NCBI GenBank assembly: GCA_032871835.1
Contig: CM065296.1
Span: forward strand, 113,718,146 to 113,782,145
DNA: 64,000 nt
Direction of reading: 5' to 3'
DNA from: Dipteronia dyeriana
Taxonomy: Eukaryota; Streptophyta; Magnoliopsida; Sapindales; Sapindaceae
Below, piece by piece: positions 24,111 to 36,644 of this stretch. A program made the position numbers and the translations under genes. Each line of letters starts with the position of its first letter. The stretch's first letter is position 1. The notes under the pieces were generated by a model. The model was not told where the DNA came from, ran no database searches, and saw nothing but the letters and a program-made list of their open reading frames with translations.

Positions 24111-25317
24111 CATCCAACATCCCTCATGAATAATCTACACAAGTGGGGTCACTTTGGCAGCATCTTGTTTTAATTAGCTCATTTAGGATGATGAACCACC
24201 TTAGTTAACCAAAAAAGGTATACCTAAATATTTGAATTTGAGTTGATCCTTACAATAAAATGAAAATAAATAAAAAATTATTTTATTTTATCAAAACTAT
24301 AAAAGTGCCCCTGATTTTGTAAAATTACAAAATTCCCCTCAAATTTCATAAATTCAAAAGTTGGCCTAAAACTTTTACAAATAATAAAGTGACCCCGTAA
24401 CTTTTTAATAATTATAAATCTGTCTTAAAACTTTTTCATAATTGCAAACAGACCCTATAAGTTTTGGAAATTATAAATTAGCCCTGAAATTTATTAAAAT
24501 CATATAATGACCTAAACAAATTGCAAAACAGTCCCTCAAGAATTTCGAATTCTCCAAAAGTGGTCCAACGTAAAACTATGGTCTGAGACCTGATTCTTTA
24601 CAGTTCACCGCTCTAAAGACCACCATCTTGTAGCCTGAAGGCAACGTAACACGGCGGAGCAGCGGTCGACGGTAAGTAAACCGAGATCTACGATCGACGA
24701 AGACCAAAACCGATCCAAACCAAATCGAGTGACGGCGGCAGAAGGTGGAGTGGATCAGCCGATCTGGACATCGATCGAACGACGATCCTCCTCCTCGTAG
24801 TGAAATCGCACGGGTCGATTGCAAAACTCGCTGGAAAATTCAGACCTGGTTTGGCGTCGAACGAGATAGAGAAAACTGGTTTGGACAACTGAGCTCGGGA
24901 CCGGCGATGGATGTGGGTTGAAGAAGATGGAATCGGGTATAGGTGTGACTAGGGATGGTAATTGTACCCGATCCCGTGAGTACCGAACCGAACCTGAACC
25001 GGATGGGTCGGGTCTGGGTCTTCACAATCGGGTCTGGGGTCGGGTCTGGGTCCAATATAGTAGACCCGAATACAACTCGGGTCGGGTCTGGGTCTCAGTC
25101 AAAATACCCGACCCGGACCCGGACCCGGACCCAAACCCGGACCTGTGGACCCGATTGGTGTAAAACTACACCGTTTTACTTACAAAAGAACTTACTGACT
25201 CACTATACCTAATTTCTTGTTTTGTTTTTCTTGCAGCCGCAACATCAGTTTTTTCTTCTTCTTACAGCCGCAGCATCTTCTTCTTGCAGCCGCATCATCA
25301 ATTTTTTTCTTCTTCTC

Positions 25318-25450
25318 GCAGCATCTTGGTAGATACAGAAATCAGTTTGAAAAGAAGAGGCAGCGCTATTGTTGGGTGAAGAAGTGCATCATCTTGGTAG
25401 ATACAGAAATCAGTTTGAAAAGAAGAGGCAGCGCTGTTGTTGGGTGAAGA
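25318..25450. repeat. Tandem duplication of about 61 bp inside hAT 3
   Basis: CATCTTGGTAGATACAGAAA through GCAGCGCT(A/G)TTGTTGGG occurs twice head to tail. It lies next to repeated TTCTTGCAGCCGCA segments at 25229-25295. Confidence 0.75.
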
Positions 25451-26011
25451 AGAGGCACCATCTTGATCGGTCTCTGCTTGATGATCAACTACTAGAGGGA
25501 ATTTGTTGACGTCAAACCCTCTACCACCACCATCACCACCAGGGGCTGTGCTGATGAAGATGGGTTGTGTTGCACATGACTATTAGGTAACAGATCAAGC
25601 TGAACAATAGGTGCCTCTGCTTCCGGTGGTTTATGTTTTTTTGATTCTTCATCATCATCATGAATTAATGATGATGATCTTCATCTTGTTGATCGGTCTC
25701 TTTAGTATTGTTGACATTTGGACCGATTGATAACCCCATACAAATTGGTCTCTTGCAGCATCAGTGTTCCACTACTCACCGTCAGGTCCACACTTTGGAC
25801 AGTCTGCAGCTCCACCGCTCACCAGCGCACCGGTCACCACTTACCAGTCTCACCACACAAAAGGTCCAATAATTCTGAATTTGTGAATTGTGATACTTAT
25901 TGTGATTTTGATATTTATGATACTTTTTTGTTATTGTGAATTTGTGAAACTTATTTATTGTTTGGTTGAAATATTCTGGTATGATCTCTGTAAGTCACAT
26001 ATGTTCTGTCC

Positions 26012-26104
26012 AACACTCCAAGGAGCTTTAACTACATTGCTGATCAATTGGCTAAGAAAGGGTCCATGATTAATGGGGAGGTGATGAATTGGGGAGTTTT
26101 TTAA
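26012..26104 (+). pseudogene. RNase H-like (LINE-type) C-terminal fragment captured in hAT 3
   Basis: Thirty codons ending in TAA read NTPRSFNYIADQLAKKG and then a short tail. The PRxxNxxAD-LAK signature is the C-terminal end of the RNase H domain of plant LINE elements and the related RVT_3 proteins. Only this piece is present. It may have been captured by the hAT element or left by an older insertion. Confidence 0.55.
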
Positions 26105-26865
26105 TTGGCTGTGTTGGCGTGTTGCTGGTTGTTATGTTTGTGTTGTTAAGTTTCCATTTTGCAGGAACTTGTTATGTTATGAAATATGTTTGAGGTTTGG
26201 TTTTTCTATCAATGTAATCAGGTTAGTGGTCGTACTTGTCAATAAGGAGATTGTGTGCAATTCTATTTCTGTCTTAGAATGGATTGGATGCTTGTATGAA
26301 AATCAGATTGATATATGATCTTTTTATATATAACCTACTGCTTTTATATGAATGATGTGAATGTATAGTGTTTCAGATGATATATATGAGAAGTGAATTG
26401 AATGCAATAATTGATATGATGATATCTGTTGCAATAACGGAAGCATGAATCATGAATTACGTTTGTTTTACATGAGCACAAAATGAGTATAACAATTTTG
26501 ACCAATACATAAACGATGGTAAATTGCGTAAACAACTTTGGTTCCGGAACTGGTTTACCAAAAGTTGTTACAACTGCGTAGATTATATTCACTTGACAGT
26601 TGTGAATTGTGATGTTTAAGCCCTGTTTTCTATGTTTTCTTCCAGTCCAGTTTTAACTTATCGGTTAATTAGCTATACTCGATTGTAGAGATAAGATCCC
26701 ATTTCCAACCAAAATTGAAGTTTTTGCTTCATAAGAAATGTTATTCAACAGACAAATATAACCACAAATTGGAAGTGTGGAGCAGTGGAGGAAATGAAGA
26801 ATGAATGTCATTGATTGACTTGATGGCCAATGATTTATGTGTTATGTCATTTATTTTAAACTAGT

Positions 26866-27085
26866 TTTGTTTGTTTTATGATGATATTTGTGTAATGTTT
26901 AATGTTGGTTTATGACTTTTATATGGATTATTGATTTTAAACTAGTTGTGTTTGTTTTAGGATGTTATTTGTGTAATGTTTAATGTTGGTTTATGACTTT
27001 TATGGATTATTGATTTTAAACTAGTTGTGTTTGTTTTATGATGCTATTTGTGTAATGTTTAATATTGGTTTATGACTTTATGGAT
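26866..27085. repeat. Three tandem copies of a roughly 75-bp unit inside hAT 3
   Basis: Units carry GTGTAATGTTTAAT(G/A)TTGG, TTTATGACTTT, GGATTATTG and TTTTAAACTAGTT. Few differences separate them. Non-coding. Confidence 0.8.
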
Positions 27086-27873
27086 TATTGGTTCGATTTG
27101 TGTGGTTATTTCGATTCTCAACTCAATAGTCAATCATCTTTGTTATTTTGTTTTATTTAAATTTAAGTTAATTATTCACGTATTGAGCATATTTTACCGG
27201 TTAAAATTTGAGTAGATAAAAATAAAAATAGAAAGGAAAAAATAGTTTTAATAAATATTTTACAGGTCCGCGGGTCTAGACCCGGGGCCATGAAATTTCG
27301 TGGGTCTTCGGGGCGAGTCTGGGTCTGGGTCTCCTTTAGACCCGTGGGTCCAAACCCGAACCCGGACCCGAAAATATTCATGGGTCTGGGTCTGGGTCTG
27401 GGTCTTATAGTACCCGACCTGAACTCGACCCATTGCCATCCCTAGGTGTGACCCATCAAACCAAAGAACCACATGTTTTGGTTGATCTGATTCAATACCT
27501 GAATCCAGATCGAGAAACCCACCAACTTAGAATACCCAGATCAAGTGATCTAATGATCAAAACGTGATCTGACTCCTTAATCTCATCTCCTTGTTCATCC
27601 ACCAAATAAATCCATTCATATAACTTACAAAAACAAACACAAACAAAACATAATATATTCATGGATTCAACAAATATATTTAACAATAAATATGTTTCAT
27701 AAGCGGCCGATGATCGAACTATATTTAAGTAAAAAAAAATACATACTCATATTTATCATCAAACAATAACCGAATCTAAATCAAAAACACTGCAACTCAA
27801 GAAGATCAAAACCCTATTTTTTTTTCCTTAAAACCAAAATCCAAATCTCAATTCTTAAGAATCGATCATGGGT

Positions 27874-27886
27874 GGTTCTGATACCA
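27874..27886 (-). other. Primer-binding site of the Copia remnant
   Basis: On the minus strand TGGTATCAGAACC follows the LTR end after two bases. This is one or two bases from the usual plant Copia site TGGTATCAGAGC, complementary to initiator methionine tRNA. Confidence 0.8.
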
Positions 27887-27888
27887 CT

Positions 27889-28194
27889 TGTTAGGGATTC
27901 GATTAATACAAAACTAACATGCATATGCACATAATTAATCCGAATAACCTAAACATGTTTCTATATCATGATTAATCAAACCCTAATATACATAATATAA
28001 CCCATGTCAATTCAAGATAAAAGAAGTAAATCGAGAAAGCGGAAGCGTACCTGAATCCATTACCAAAGGTTGGTGTATGGGTTGTGATCTTCCAAATTAT
28101 CATGACCTTTATGAACCCTACCACGTTTGATTTTGCTCTGTTGATGGGGATACAGACAAAACAAAAGTATCATGTAATTTGGGGACCATAACCC

Positions 28195-28227
<33 letters not shown>

Positions 28228-28440
28228 CATATTATTATATGTTTTGCTATTTCTAATTCGGCTCCTAATCAAATTAGAAACATCACTCTGATATCTATAC
28301 ATTAATTCCATAACAATTATACCCTTAAGCCTTAATGCTTTAAATCTTAATTAGATCACTTTAATTTAGACTTAACCAAAAGATAACATAATATGTTTAA
28401 TATTTACATATGTGACCACATATAATAGAGTTTTCCAACA
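27889..28440 (-). mobile_element. 5' LTR of the Copia remnant
   Basis: 552 bp on the minus strand, starting TGTTGGAAAACTC and ending AATCCCTAACA, so TG...CA termini. A TATATATAGGG promoter-like stretch follows an (ATT)n run at about 28195-28245. The primer-binding site is next to its 3' end. No matching 3' LTR is in the window. Confidence 0.8.
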
Positions 28441-28444
28441 GATT

Positions 28445-29130
28445 AATGTAATAAGGGGTTGCTAAACGATAACAAAAACATAAGACGCTACATAAGGTTA
28501 GAAATATAGTTAGAAATTCGCCATAAGAAAACTTATAAGTTAAGCAAATATCATCCAAAAATCAACCAAAAATAAATAAATAAGAAAACTTATAAGTTAA
28601 GCAAATATCGATTATTGACGGTTACGGTCAGTTAAACGATTTCGAAAGGTTGGAAGTTATATAAGGGTTGGAAATGAAGTTTGAAGATTAATTTAAACAA
28701 TTTAGCTTATAAATTAATTGTTAAAAGTCATCTTAAAACTTCATTTCCAACCCTTATATAACTTCCAACCAAAAAGCAAAAAAATTATAGGTTTGAACTA
28801 TTGTTAGTTAGGGACTGTTAAACGATTATGAAAATATAAGAACTTAGACAAGGTCGGAATTGGAGTTAGAAATTGGCCATAAGGTATTTATAATCCAAAT
28901 AGAAGAGTTTCTCTGCCAAAAAAAACAGAAAAGAAGTAAACTTCCAGGTTTTACAAATGTCGATTATAGTTGGTTAAAGATTTTTGAAAAGCTAAGAAGT
29001 TATATAAAGGTTAGAAATGGAGCTTGAAGATTAATATCAGTTGATAAGCTAAGTGGAAGTTCGTTTCTGCTTAAATATAAGGAAAAGGAAGACAATTTAC
29101 CCGTTTGAGCTATTGTCAATCGGTTAAATT
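28445..29130. repeat. Degenerate tandem array (about 160-175 bp units) with a perfect 35-bp inverted repeat
   Basis: Four or five diverged units with a GTTAAACGAT core, then AAGTTATATAAGG and GAAATGAAGTTTGAAGATTAA or relatives, begin near 28455, 28620, 28800, 28965 and 29110. Within the second unit, 28648-28682 and 28736-28770 are exact reverse complements over 35 bp with a 53-bp loop. No gene is visible from here to about 29.5 kb. Confidence 0.65.
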
Positions 29131-29551
29131 TTTAAAGAATAATATTATATGACCCAAATAGTTGATTTAAAATTCAAGACAAATAAGTTATCATCACTCC
29201 ACATAACATGTGATGATGAGGTTAATAAAAAAATCATTTACCGTATCATTTTAATTGAAATTTAGACTAAATTTTTAGATTATCTACTATTAGCGTTGAT
29301 TTTATCATAAATTTGTAGTTCGAAGAGCCTCCAAAAGAAACGAGCTATAAATACAGGCCACGCACTGTATATTAAATAGGCCTATACCAGGCCCATATAC
29401 TTTTACTTGGGATTTGGGCCCCCACTTCCCAAATTTCTGACAAGGCAAAACTTTGCTCCCCATATTAGAACACCTGTATCTTTCTCAGCCTACCATCGTT
29501 GACAGTTGAGCTAATAAAATAATACTATCCTTTATCTTCCTCGCTTCTGGA

Positions 29552-29559
29552 TATAAAAA
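29552..29559 (+). promoter_or_regulatory. Upstream TATA candidate of the NAC gene
   Basis: TATAAAAA lies about 540 bp upstream of the ATG and would imply a long leader. The unassigned 111-codon frame at 29583-29918 between it and the ATG has no recognisable domain. Confidence 0.25.
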
Positions 29560-30034
29560 TTGAGACACTCGCTAGCTACTGTTTGACACCTGTCAAACAG
29601 ACTATATCTAGGAGCTCAGGCAGCGAGTATACACCACATCACCACTTCTTTTGTATTGGTAAAACGACCAAACACCTCAAGGCCCCACCCGGTAAAATAA
29701 GGAAAATCTTTACGGAGATGACATCACTATTTTCAAAATCAACGGCTACAGATATGTTAGCATCGAAATTCAACACTACGACGAGGCCCACACTACAGTT
29801 GCTGTCCTTTGACCAAACAAAAAAACAAGTCCAAGACTCCAGTGACCATATCCATATACGCCGTCAATGTAATTACTTCATCAGACAAATCAAAGCCCGC
29901 CACCTGTCCACTCCATAATCCCCCCACGAAATTTCCTCAATTCAGGTTAGTCAGTTCAGGGAAATCATACACCTTAGCAAGACACTATCACTCTTCTCCG
30001 AGAAAGAAACTTCAGGGGCACGCATCTAACTCAC

Positions 30035-30041
30035 TATATAT
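30035..30041 (+). promoter_or_regulatory. TATA box candidate of the NAC gene
   Basis: TATATAT in ACTCACTATATATCAG, 58 bp before the ATG at 30099. It fits a short leader of roughly 30 bases. Confidence 0.4.
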
Positions 30042-30098
30042 CAGCTCCTGAAAATCTTTTCTCTTGGTTTTGCTCTTGTTGTTCTTGCTAGGACGATA

Positions 30099-32267
30099 AT
30101 GGAAGACAGCAGGGCCAAAACGACGTCGTTCCTGCTTCCTCCAGGTTGTCGGTTTTATCCCTCTGAAGAGCAACTCCTCTGTTACTATCTCACCAACAAA
30201 AACACAACCGACAACGAAGACGGAAATATCTGCGGTTACGATCTGATCAAAGAGCTCGATTTGTACGATTACGAACCGCACGACTTACCGGAGAGGGCGT
30301 GCTATGCGTACGGTTACGGAGGAAGGAAGAAGCACTGGTACTGTTACAATAGAGTTAGGGTTTCGAATGGGAACAGCGGAGAGAAGAAGAGCAGGAGAGC
30401 GATGAATGGATATTGGAGAAGGAGAGGAAGAGTTAGAGATGTTGTTGCGGTTAATAGAGGAGAGAAAGTGGTTGTAGGGACCAGGAAGGATTCCGTTTTC
30501 TATTTGGGGAATTCTCCCAAAACTGCTGTTAGGACTAATTGGGTATTATATGAGTATGAATTGGTTGATCATGTCAAGGTACTTTTAAAGATGATTCTTC
30601 AAATTTGTGATCAAATCAAATTTATGTTGAGAGTTACTATTTTCGTATTAAAAACTGGAATTCTCCGTTTTTGGGGTTGGTTATTTGGTTGTTGTTATGT
30701 TAGCAATATGTGAAATGTTAGTGATTTGATTAGGTATATATATAATCTGAACTGGTTTAACTGTTATGAGGATTTTAGATGTATAGATTAGGATCTATCA
30801 TCGGATTCTTGGTTCACAAGATTTTTTTCCTGATTAATGTTAGCTTTACTCAAGAATTATACAAACTTTCCTATTAGACTCTCGGCATGTTGTTACATTT
30901 TTTCCCTATTAGAGAGCTAAGTAAGTGAAAACTTTCTTGAACTTAGCTAGCAGCTTGGCACTACATCTTACCCAAAAAACTGTATTTGATATGTATTATA
31001 AATCCAACCATAGCTTCTTAATCTTTTAATTGTGTTACACTTTTGCAACCTCAAAAAATTTGGTATCATTTCAACTTTATTGAGTACTTTACTTGATTCA
31101 GACAGGGTGTGAACATTTGTCATTGGTTTGCCCATTTAGTTTGGAACTTTTAACTTGTTTTACTTCTTATTTTGTTTATGGGATTTATTGAGCAACTGAT
31201 TTGTCCATATCCTATACAAATCCATCTGAATAGTTCATTTTGTTATGCAAATCCATCCGATTTGTGCATCATCTTAGTTGATATTTGTTGTTGTTGTTGT
31301 TGTTGTTGTTACGATCTCATATTTCCACACATCTGCAGGCCAATTTTGTCCTCTGTCGTGTATTTGTCAAATCTCGTAGTGGAAATAGCGTATCTGAGAT
31401 TGGTTTAAGTTCTGGTATGGCAGAAAGTGTTTCTGCAGTACGTCACATTGGAGTTCAGCATGATGGATCTCTTACATCTGACTTTGTTGAAGCTAAATTA
31501 CATGATGGCAACATTATTGATGGTAGATTTGTTAGTCAGCAAGATAATCATGTTATGCAAAGGCCGGTACCTGTTGATAGCTTTCAGTTTCCGGTGGGCA
31601 CCCCACCCAGTGAGCAGGTAACAAATTTCAGATTTATTCCCCCTGTTGACTTATGAAACTGTCATTTTTTTTGGTTGCATGTTTCCTACCATTTAGTTTT
31701 TAGCACAAGGAAAATTGCTTTCATAGTGATTCATTTCCTATCAAGGTATAGTAAACAGTAATATTGTTCACTTAGATATTTAGCATCTTGATGTTGCAAG
31801 GAGATTTTGTGAAAGAATTTTATCAAATATATTATATGCACTCGTATAATTTGTATCAAACTACATTTCATAACATCTTACTGTGTTACTATCTAGACAA
31901 GGTGATTTTTTGGTGTGTATGAAATTGTTTGGTTGGCTCCCCCATTGCTTGATCTGTGATTCAACTTTTAAAGTCAGTTACAACTCTGGTAAATTGTTAA
32001 GGCAGTAATCTCAGTATTCCACTCCCTTAGTTCTGACTTAGCCGCTCAAAGTATGCATGAGATATGTCCAGTTTCTATACATTTAGCATTTTGGATATTG
32101 AGTGCATTCTTCAAATTAGTTATATTTCTTCGCGTTCTGTTACTGCTGTGCAGGTCAGTACATCTGGGCTTACTGGCGATGATATGTCTGTTGATGCTGT
32201 TTCGGCCCAGCAATTACTTTCAATTCTTAGGGAAGATTTCATTGAGTTGGATGATCTTCTTCCTTGA
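30099..32267 (+). CDS. NAC-domain transcription factor, 290 aa, three exons
   Basis: Exons 30099-30578, 31339-31617 and 32154-32267 join in phase 0 at GT-AG sites (160, 93 and 37 codons). The NAC domain fills residues 8 to about 172. Subdomain A is LPPGCRFYPSEEQLLCYYL, then YDLIKELDLYDYEPHDLP, KKHWYCY, a divergent basic block GYWRRRGRVRDVV in place of the common GYWKATG, then TNWVLYEYELVDH across the exon 1/2 border and NFVLCRVFVKSR. The first intron sits at the usual place late in the NAC domain. The C-terminal part is low-complexity and ends in an acidic stretch (LREDFIELDDLLP) that could activate transcription. It is a nuclear DNA-binding factor. I could not place it in a named subgroup. 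Confidence 0.9.
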
Positions 32268-35200
32268 TTTTCCGAAGTAACATTGAAGTATATCTGATTA
32301 TTGATCATGATATTATTCTCAATACAATTGATTTAAGATATAAAAACCAGCAAAAGAAAGGAGGGTTTAATTACCCAGCAAAGGAATTATAAGGGTTTAT
32401 ATGTCAATAAAAGAAAAACATCTGAAAAACTTAGGTGAAGAAATATACTGTCATTTGTGATGTTGAGAGGATGTTGTGGCAGGACGCTTTGCCTGATAAG
32501 GTCATTGATTTCTTGTACTATTATTCTTTCCTTATTTTGTGTGCATCTTTTTTTAAATACGAGTTTTATGAAACATTTGATCATGTACGTTAATGTTTGA
32601 TGTGCAGATTGCTGTTTTGCTTAATATCAGGCATTTTGCTCCAGTTAAAAAGAAAAAGAGACTGATTAATTGGATGATGGTAACTTCGAAGCAATCTTTA
32701 AGTATCAGCCGCTTCACCTGGCTTGTTCATCTTCATCTTTTCTGTTGATGGTGGAGTTCTTTATCATTTTTCTTTCTGGGAAATTAATTTTCCTCGCATT
32801 TCTCTACTGCCTTCCTTTAACAAGGCCTTCATTCCTACCTGATCTGTTTTTCTCGAATGAATTTCCCTTGTGCAGGGGTAGATAAACTTATTGTACATTA
32901 TGGATCTCTGTATCAGTACAATTTGTTGTTGAACTTGTTTGTGTGTGTGATGAAATATCGTAAATTATGGATTCTAGATACATTATGATATGATGGAGTG
33001 TGCATTTTCTTAAATTATGGTTCAGTAGTGCATATTTTCTTGGTAGCAGCAGAGCTGTATGATGAAATTTCTTTTGATGTTTGCATTTATAATAACTTGA
33101 ACCTGGTAATTTATATTATTGACCCTGTTCTGCTTGATTCATGATATGCTGTTTTGGTGGTTTTGCTTAATCGTTAGATGGGTTATCTAATAGATATTGC
33201 ATGATTTGTATCATCACACAGTAGTGCATATGTGTTTTGTGTGTGGTGTTACAGGAAATTCATTGTGTAATGGTTGAAAGATGAAAACTCTAGGGATTTT
33301 ATTATTGAGCCAATTTTTTTTTTTTTAATGTTTGTTGCATTTATCACTTTCTTTCCCAGAATTAAGATACACTTGTAAATTCTTATAGAGTTTACAATTG
33401 GACAATACTTGTTCCTCAATCCAGATTCCTGCCAATCATAAAAGAATTAGATACATTACATAGCTTAACTGTTCATTTTATTTCTAGTTTCCTCATCAAG
33501 ATTTCCTACATTGTTGGTCCATTCAGCTCAAAATTGGGTTCTTGCTATTACTCTGTTTGGTAGATGAGAAAAATTTGAAATATTGACGGAAAATGTTATT
33601 AGGTGAAGTCAGAAAAAGCACAGAGTTGCTTTACTTTAAGGCGAAGCACTTCCATAACGCATGTCTTTTGACCCGGTCTATTGACAAATAAATCTCACAA
33701 AGCCACAAGATCGATGGTCAGTGCATTGATTGTGCCATGCTAATATTTTACCAATCATGTGTACATAAATAAATAAATATATATTGAATTGTAGCTGGCA
33801 GTGGTATGAATTGTTTTGAAGTTTGGTCACAATGACAAAGCTGTATTAGTTAATCAACAATGTGTCACAATTAAGTCCTGCTGTCGTATTACTACTAGTG
33901 GACCTGAAATGTGCATGATCTTCTCCTTAAAGATATCTCAAAGTTTTTTATAAGGGACCTCAGTGTCACAAGCCGAATCTGATTTCGTGATACTTATGGA
34001 CTCTGGGGCAGCTAGATCACTTCTTGCAAAACAAATTTTCTCCATACTTTAATCTCTTTTTTTTTTTCAGAAGATAGCATCACCTCACCATCTGTATTCT
34101 ATCGGTAAACATTAGCAATATTTTATGATGTTGTGAATTGTGATTTAGCAAAACTAGGCAGAGACTAATCAAGAGAGTTTTTTCAACACAAGCCTAAAAA
34201 AAAAAACAAATTGATTTAAGATTCTGGAACTTGTATGATTATTATTTATTTATTTATTTTTTGAATTACTCCGAATTTTCTGGTGTGAAAACGAAATTTG
34301 TCATCTTGTATTGGGACTTCTCTTTTTTCTTTTTCTTTTGTTTTGCTTTTATTTGAAGGTACATCCACCTTGCCGAATGAAGTCACTAGAAGAATTGAAT
34401 GTAAGAAAACAAAGTTTGTGAATTGTGACGCTGGCTTGGTTGTGGTAGCTGTGAAGCAATCTTGCTTCCTGGTAATTCTTTTCTTCTTATCAATTTGATG
34501 TGAATTGTTGATAGTAACACCTTTTCCACACCTTTATATTTTCCACTAGTCTCTTGTATAACTATTCCAATCTTTTTAGAATTAAATTGTCTGGAAACAC
34601 TAGCCATGTGCATAATCATTATCACACATTGAACCTCCACCACCTCCCTCCACACCACACACGCTCATACATGTTCATGAAAGGTGGGTCATCTCTACTC
34701 TCAATCTGTCTTTTTAAGACCCGGTTTGGGCGTCAAGTTTTGCGTCATTTAGCGATGGAGAATTGACAAATGTAATAAAATATAATAATTAAGGTTAAAA
34801 GATAAAGAAAGAAAAAGTTGTTCAGATGTGGTGACATTGAATTAATTGATTCAATCACACCACCACCACTCACTTTTTCAGAATAGCTACAGTGGAAAAT
34901 TGGAAAAAAGATTTGTGTATGGGTTAAATCACATAAATGCCAACAACTAGACCTCTTTACATGTTATTTATTGTAACCAAGCATGGATTATATTCTCCGT
35001 AAAAGATTAAACAAATGGAAAAGTCAAATCACCACCCTTGATTTTAATTTCTTTTTTTTAGTTGTTAGTGCCCTAGAACAATGAGCAGCAGCAATGACAA
35101 TGGAGGAACAGAGCATAGCCTTTGCTGTCTTGAGTGGCTAGTTAGGTTGGTTTGTTGTCCAATTTATTTTTTCATTTTTTTGTCAAAAGCATCTCAAGTT

Positions 35201-35290
35201 TTTAATATTCTCCTCTGGTGGAGGAATCGTCATCCTCCCGTACCTTATCATCAACCTTTTTTTTTTCAAACAAGTAATACGAAATGGGTT
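32268..35290. other. Intergenic region downstream of the NAC gene
   Basis: AT-rich DNA. The first few hundred bases are likely 3' untranslated sequence of the NAC gene. Short open frames (for example 34298-34498) have no recognisable domain, and no transposon ends were found. Confidence 0.4.
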
Positions 35291-35299
35291 TTATAAGAG

Positions 35300-36068
35300 T
35301 AGTGATGTTTACCATTCGGTTCAGGTTTGAAACTGTTGGTTCCGGTTCTACGGAAAACACAAATTAATAATGTCTACGGTTCGGTTTTAGTTCGATTTCG
35401 GTTTAAAACCGTTTGTTCCGATCCCTTGTGATGTTTAAACCGAAACCGAAACCAAAACCGTAACCTTAACCGTCCTAATCGATTTGGTTTCGGTTTGTAA
35501 TCGTCGATTTGACGGTTTCGGTTTGGGTTCCGACCTTTTTTTTTTTGTTTTTTTAATTCAATACCATGTGTCGTCGTCTGATTGGTTAGGTGATTTTTTT
35601 ATATTTTTTAAAAATTAGATATAAAAACCGTCGGTTTTTGGACATCTATAGCCGTATCTGAACCGGTTCAAAACCGATTTTTAACCGGTTTTGGTTACTG
35701 TTTTTCCTTTCGGTTTTGATTTTTAACTGTCGGTTTAGTCAAACAGTGACACCGCCTGCATAAACCGTAACCGTAGCCGGTCTAGCCGGTTTAGTTTACG
35801 GTTTCTAACCGCCAGTTAGATGGTTCGGTTATGGTTTCGTTTTTTCCAATTTTCAAATAATATACAACGTGGTAGCTTTTGATAGGTTATTTTAATTTAG
35901 TTTTTTAGAAAACCGTCGGTTTAATCACGGTTTTTTTAGACTCCAAACCGTAACTAAACCTTGACCAAATTGGTTTCCAACCAGTTTTGTAACCGTCAAT
36001 TAAAATTACGGTTTTAACCGTATGGTTCCGGTCAGAACCGTCAATTTAATCGAACTGTGTCACCTGTA
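35300..36068. mobile_element. hAT-type MITE 4 (769 bp) with 8-bp target duplication
   Basis: Flanked by TATAAGAG at 35292-35299 and 36069-36076. Ends TAGTGATG and, on the other strand, TACAGGTG agree with the weak TA--GG-TG pattern of hAT termini. The body is crowded with CGGTTT, CGGTTC, AACCG and CCGGTT motifs in both directions, which are typical transposase-binding arrays. No coding capacity. Confidence 0.8.
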
Positions 36069-36492
36069 TATAAGAGTTTATTCTCATGGCCTTAAAATTA
36101 AAATTCAAAGCATTACAAACAATTCAAAGTAAAAAAATAAAATAAAATAGAAGGCAGAGAGAAAGAATACTACAACAAGAAGAAGAAGGCCCACGATAGA
36201 GATATGAACGGTTGGAGAGGCAATTAAAAGGAAGCAGAGAGGCAGCAGAGAACCAGCACAAATGCTTGATATATGGGACTTTTCTCGTCTTTATATCTGT
36301 ATTCACACATCTTTTTAAGCAAAACAATAATTATATCCTGTTAGTAACCAAGCATATCTAATCAGTATTATAGATTTATTAAAAAAAGAAAAACCTAAAA
36401 ATAAACCGACATAAATATATAATATACCCAAGTGACCAAAATTAAAACCCAAATCAAAATGATTTATATTATTCAACCATGTGATGGGAAAC

Positions 36493-36495
<3 letters not shown>

Positions 36496-36525
<30 letters not shown>
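36496..36525. repeat. Poly(T) tract
   Basis: An uninterrupted run of about 30 T. A homopolymer this long could be a poly(A) remnant on the minus strand or slippage; length is unreliable in assemblies. Confidence 0.8.
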
Positions 36526-36633
36526 CCATTAGACGCAGGCGGTCAAATTTGATACAAAGCAATCAGATTTGTAGGTGAAGGAAGGAAATCCAAGATATCT
36601 AACAGTGGGGTCCAATCAATTAAAACCTCAAGT

Positions 36634-36644
36634 GACACGTGTGC
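36634..36644. promoter_or_regulatory. G-box/ABRE-like element upstream of the MBR-like gene
   Basis: GACACGTGTGC contains the palindrome ACACGTGT, a binding site for bZIP and bHLH factors. It is about 400 bp upstream of the presumed leader exon. A functional role is inference. Confidence 0.3.

Larger units (their letters stand above)
24950..27444. mobile_element. hAT DNA transposon 3, non-autonomous (2495 bp), 8-bp target duplication
   Basis: Inverted ends TAGGGATGGTAAT (24950) and ATTGCCATCCCTA (to 27444) are flanked by GGTGTGAC on both sides (24942-24949 and 27445-27452). Subterminal DNA is packed with GGGTCGGGTCTGGGTC and CCGGACCC motifs. No transposase is present. The interior contains an RNase H-like coding scrap and two sets of internal tandem repeats. 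It is nested in the leader of the Copia remnant. Confidence 0.9.
22805..28440 (-). mobile_element. Copia retrotransposon remnant: 5' LTR, leader, gag and a scrap of integrase
   Basis: Reading on the minus strand: LTR 28440-27889, primer-binding site, a long leader (in which hAT 3 is inserted), gag at 23580-22900, then an integrase scrap up to 22805, where hAT 2 abuts. The integrase part reads SLKHFHIWGCPTEAKP and follows gag directly at about 22880, so the zinc knuckle, protease and first part of integrase are deleted. The leader flanking hAT 3 (24570-24949 and 27445-27870) has no intact gene. Confidence 0.8.

Noticed and set aside
24576..25212. Several overlapping frames on both strands near the left end of hAT 3
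   Set aside because: They come from the GC-rich subterminal repeats and Copia leader. No domain is seen and frames are open on both strands because of composition.
29583..29918. 111-codon frame upstream of the NAC gene
   Set aside because: No recognisable motif; composition is like that of non-coding promoter DNA, though a TATA-like word precedes it.
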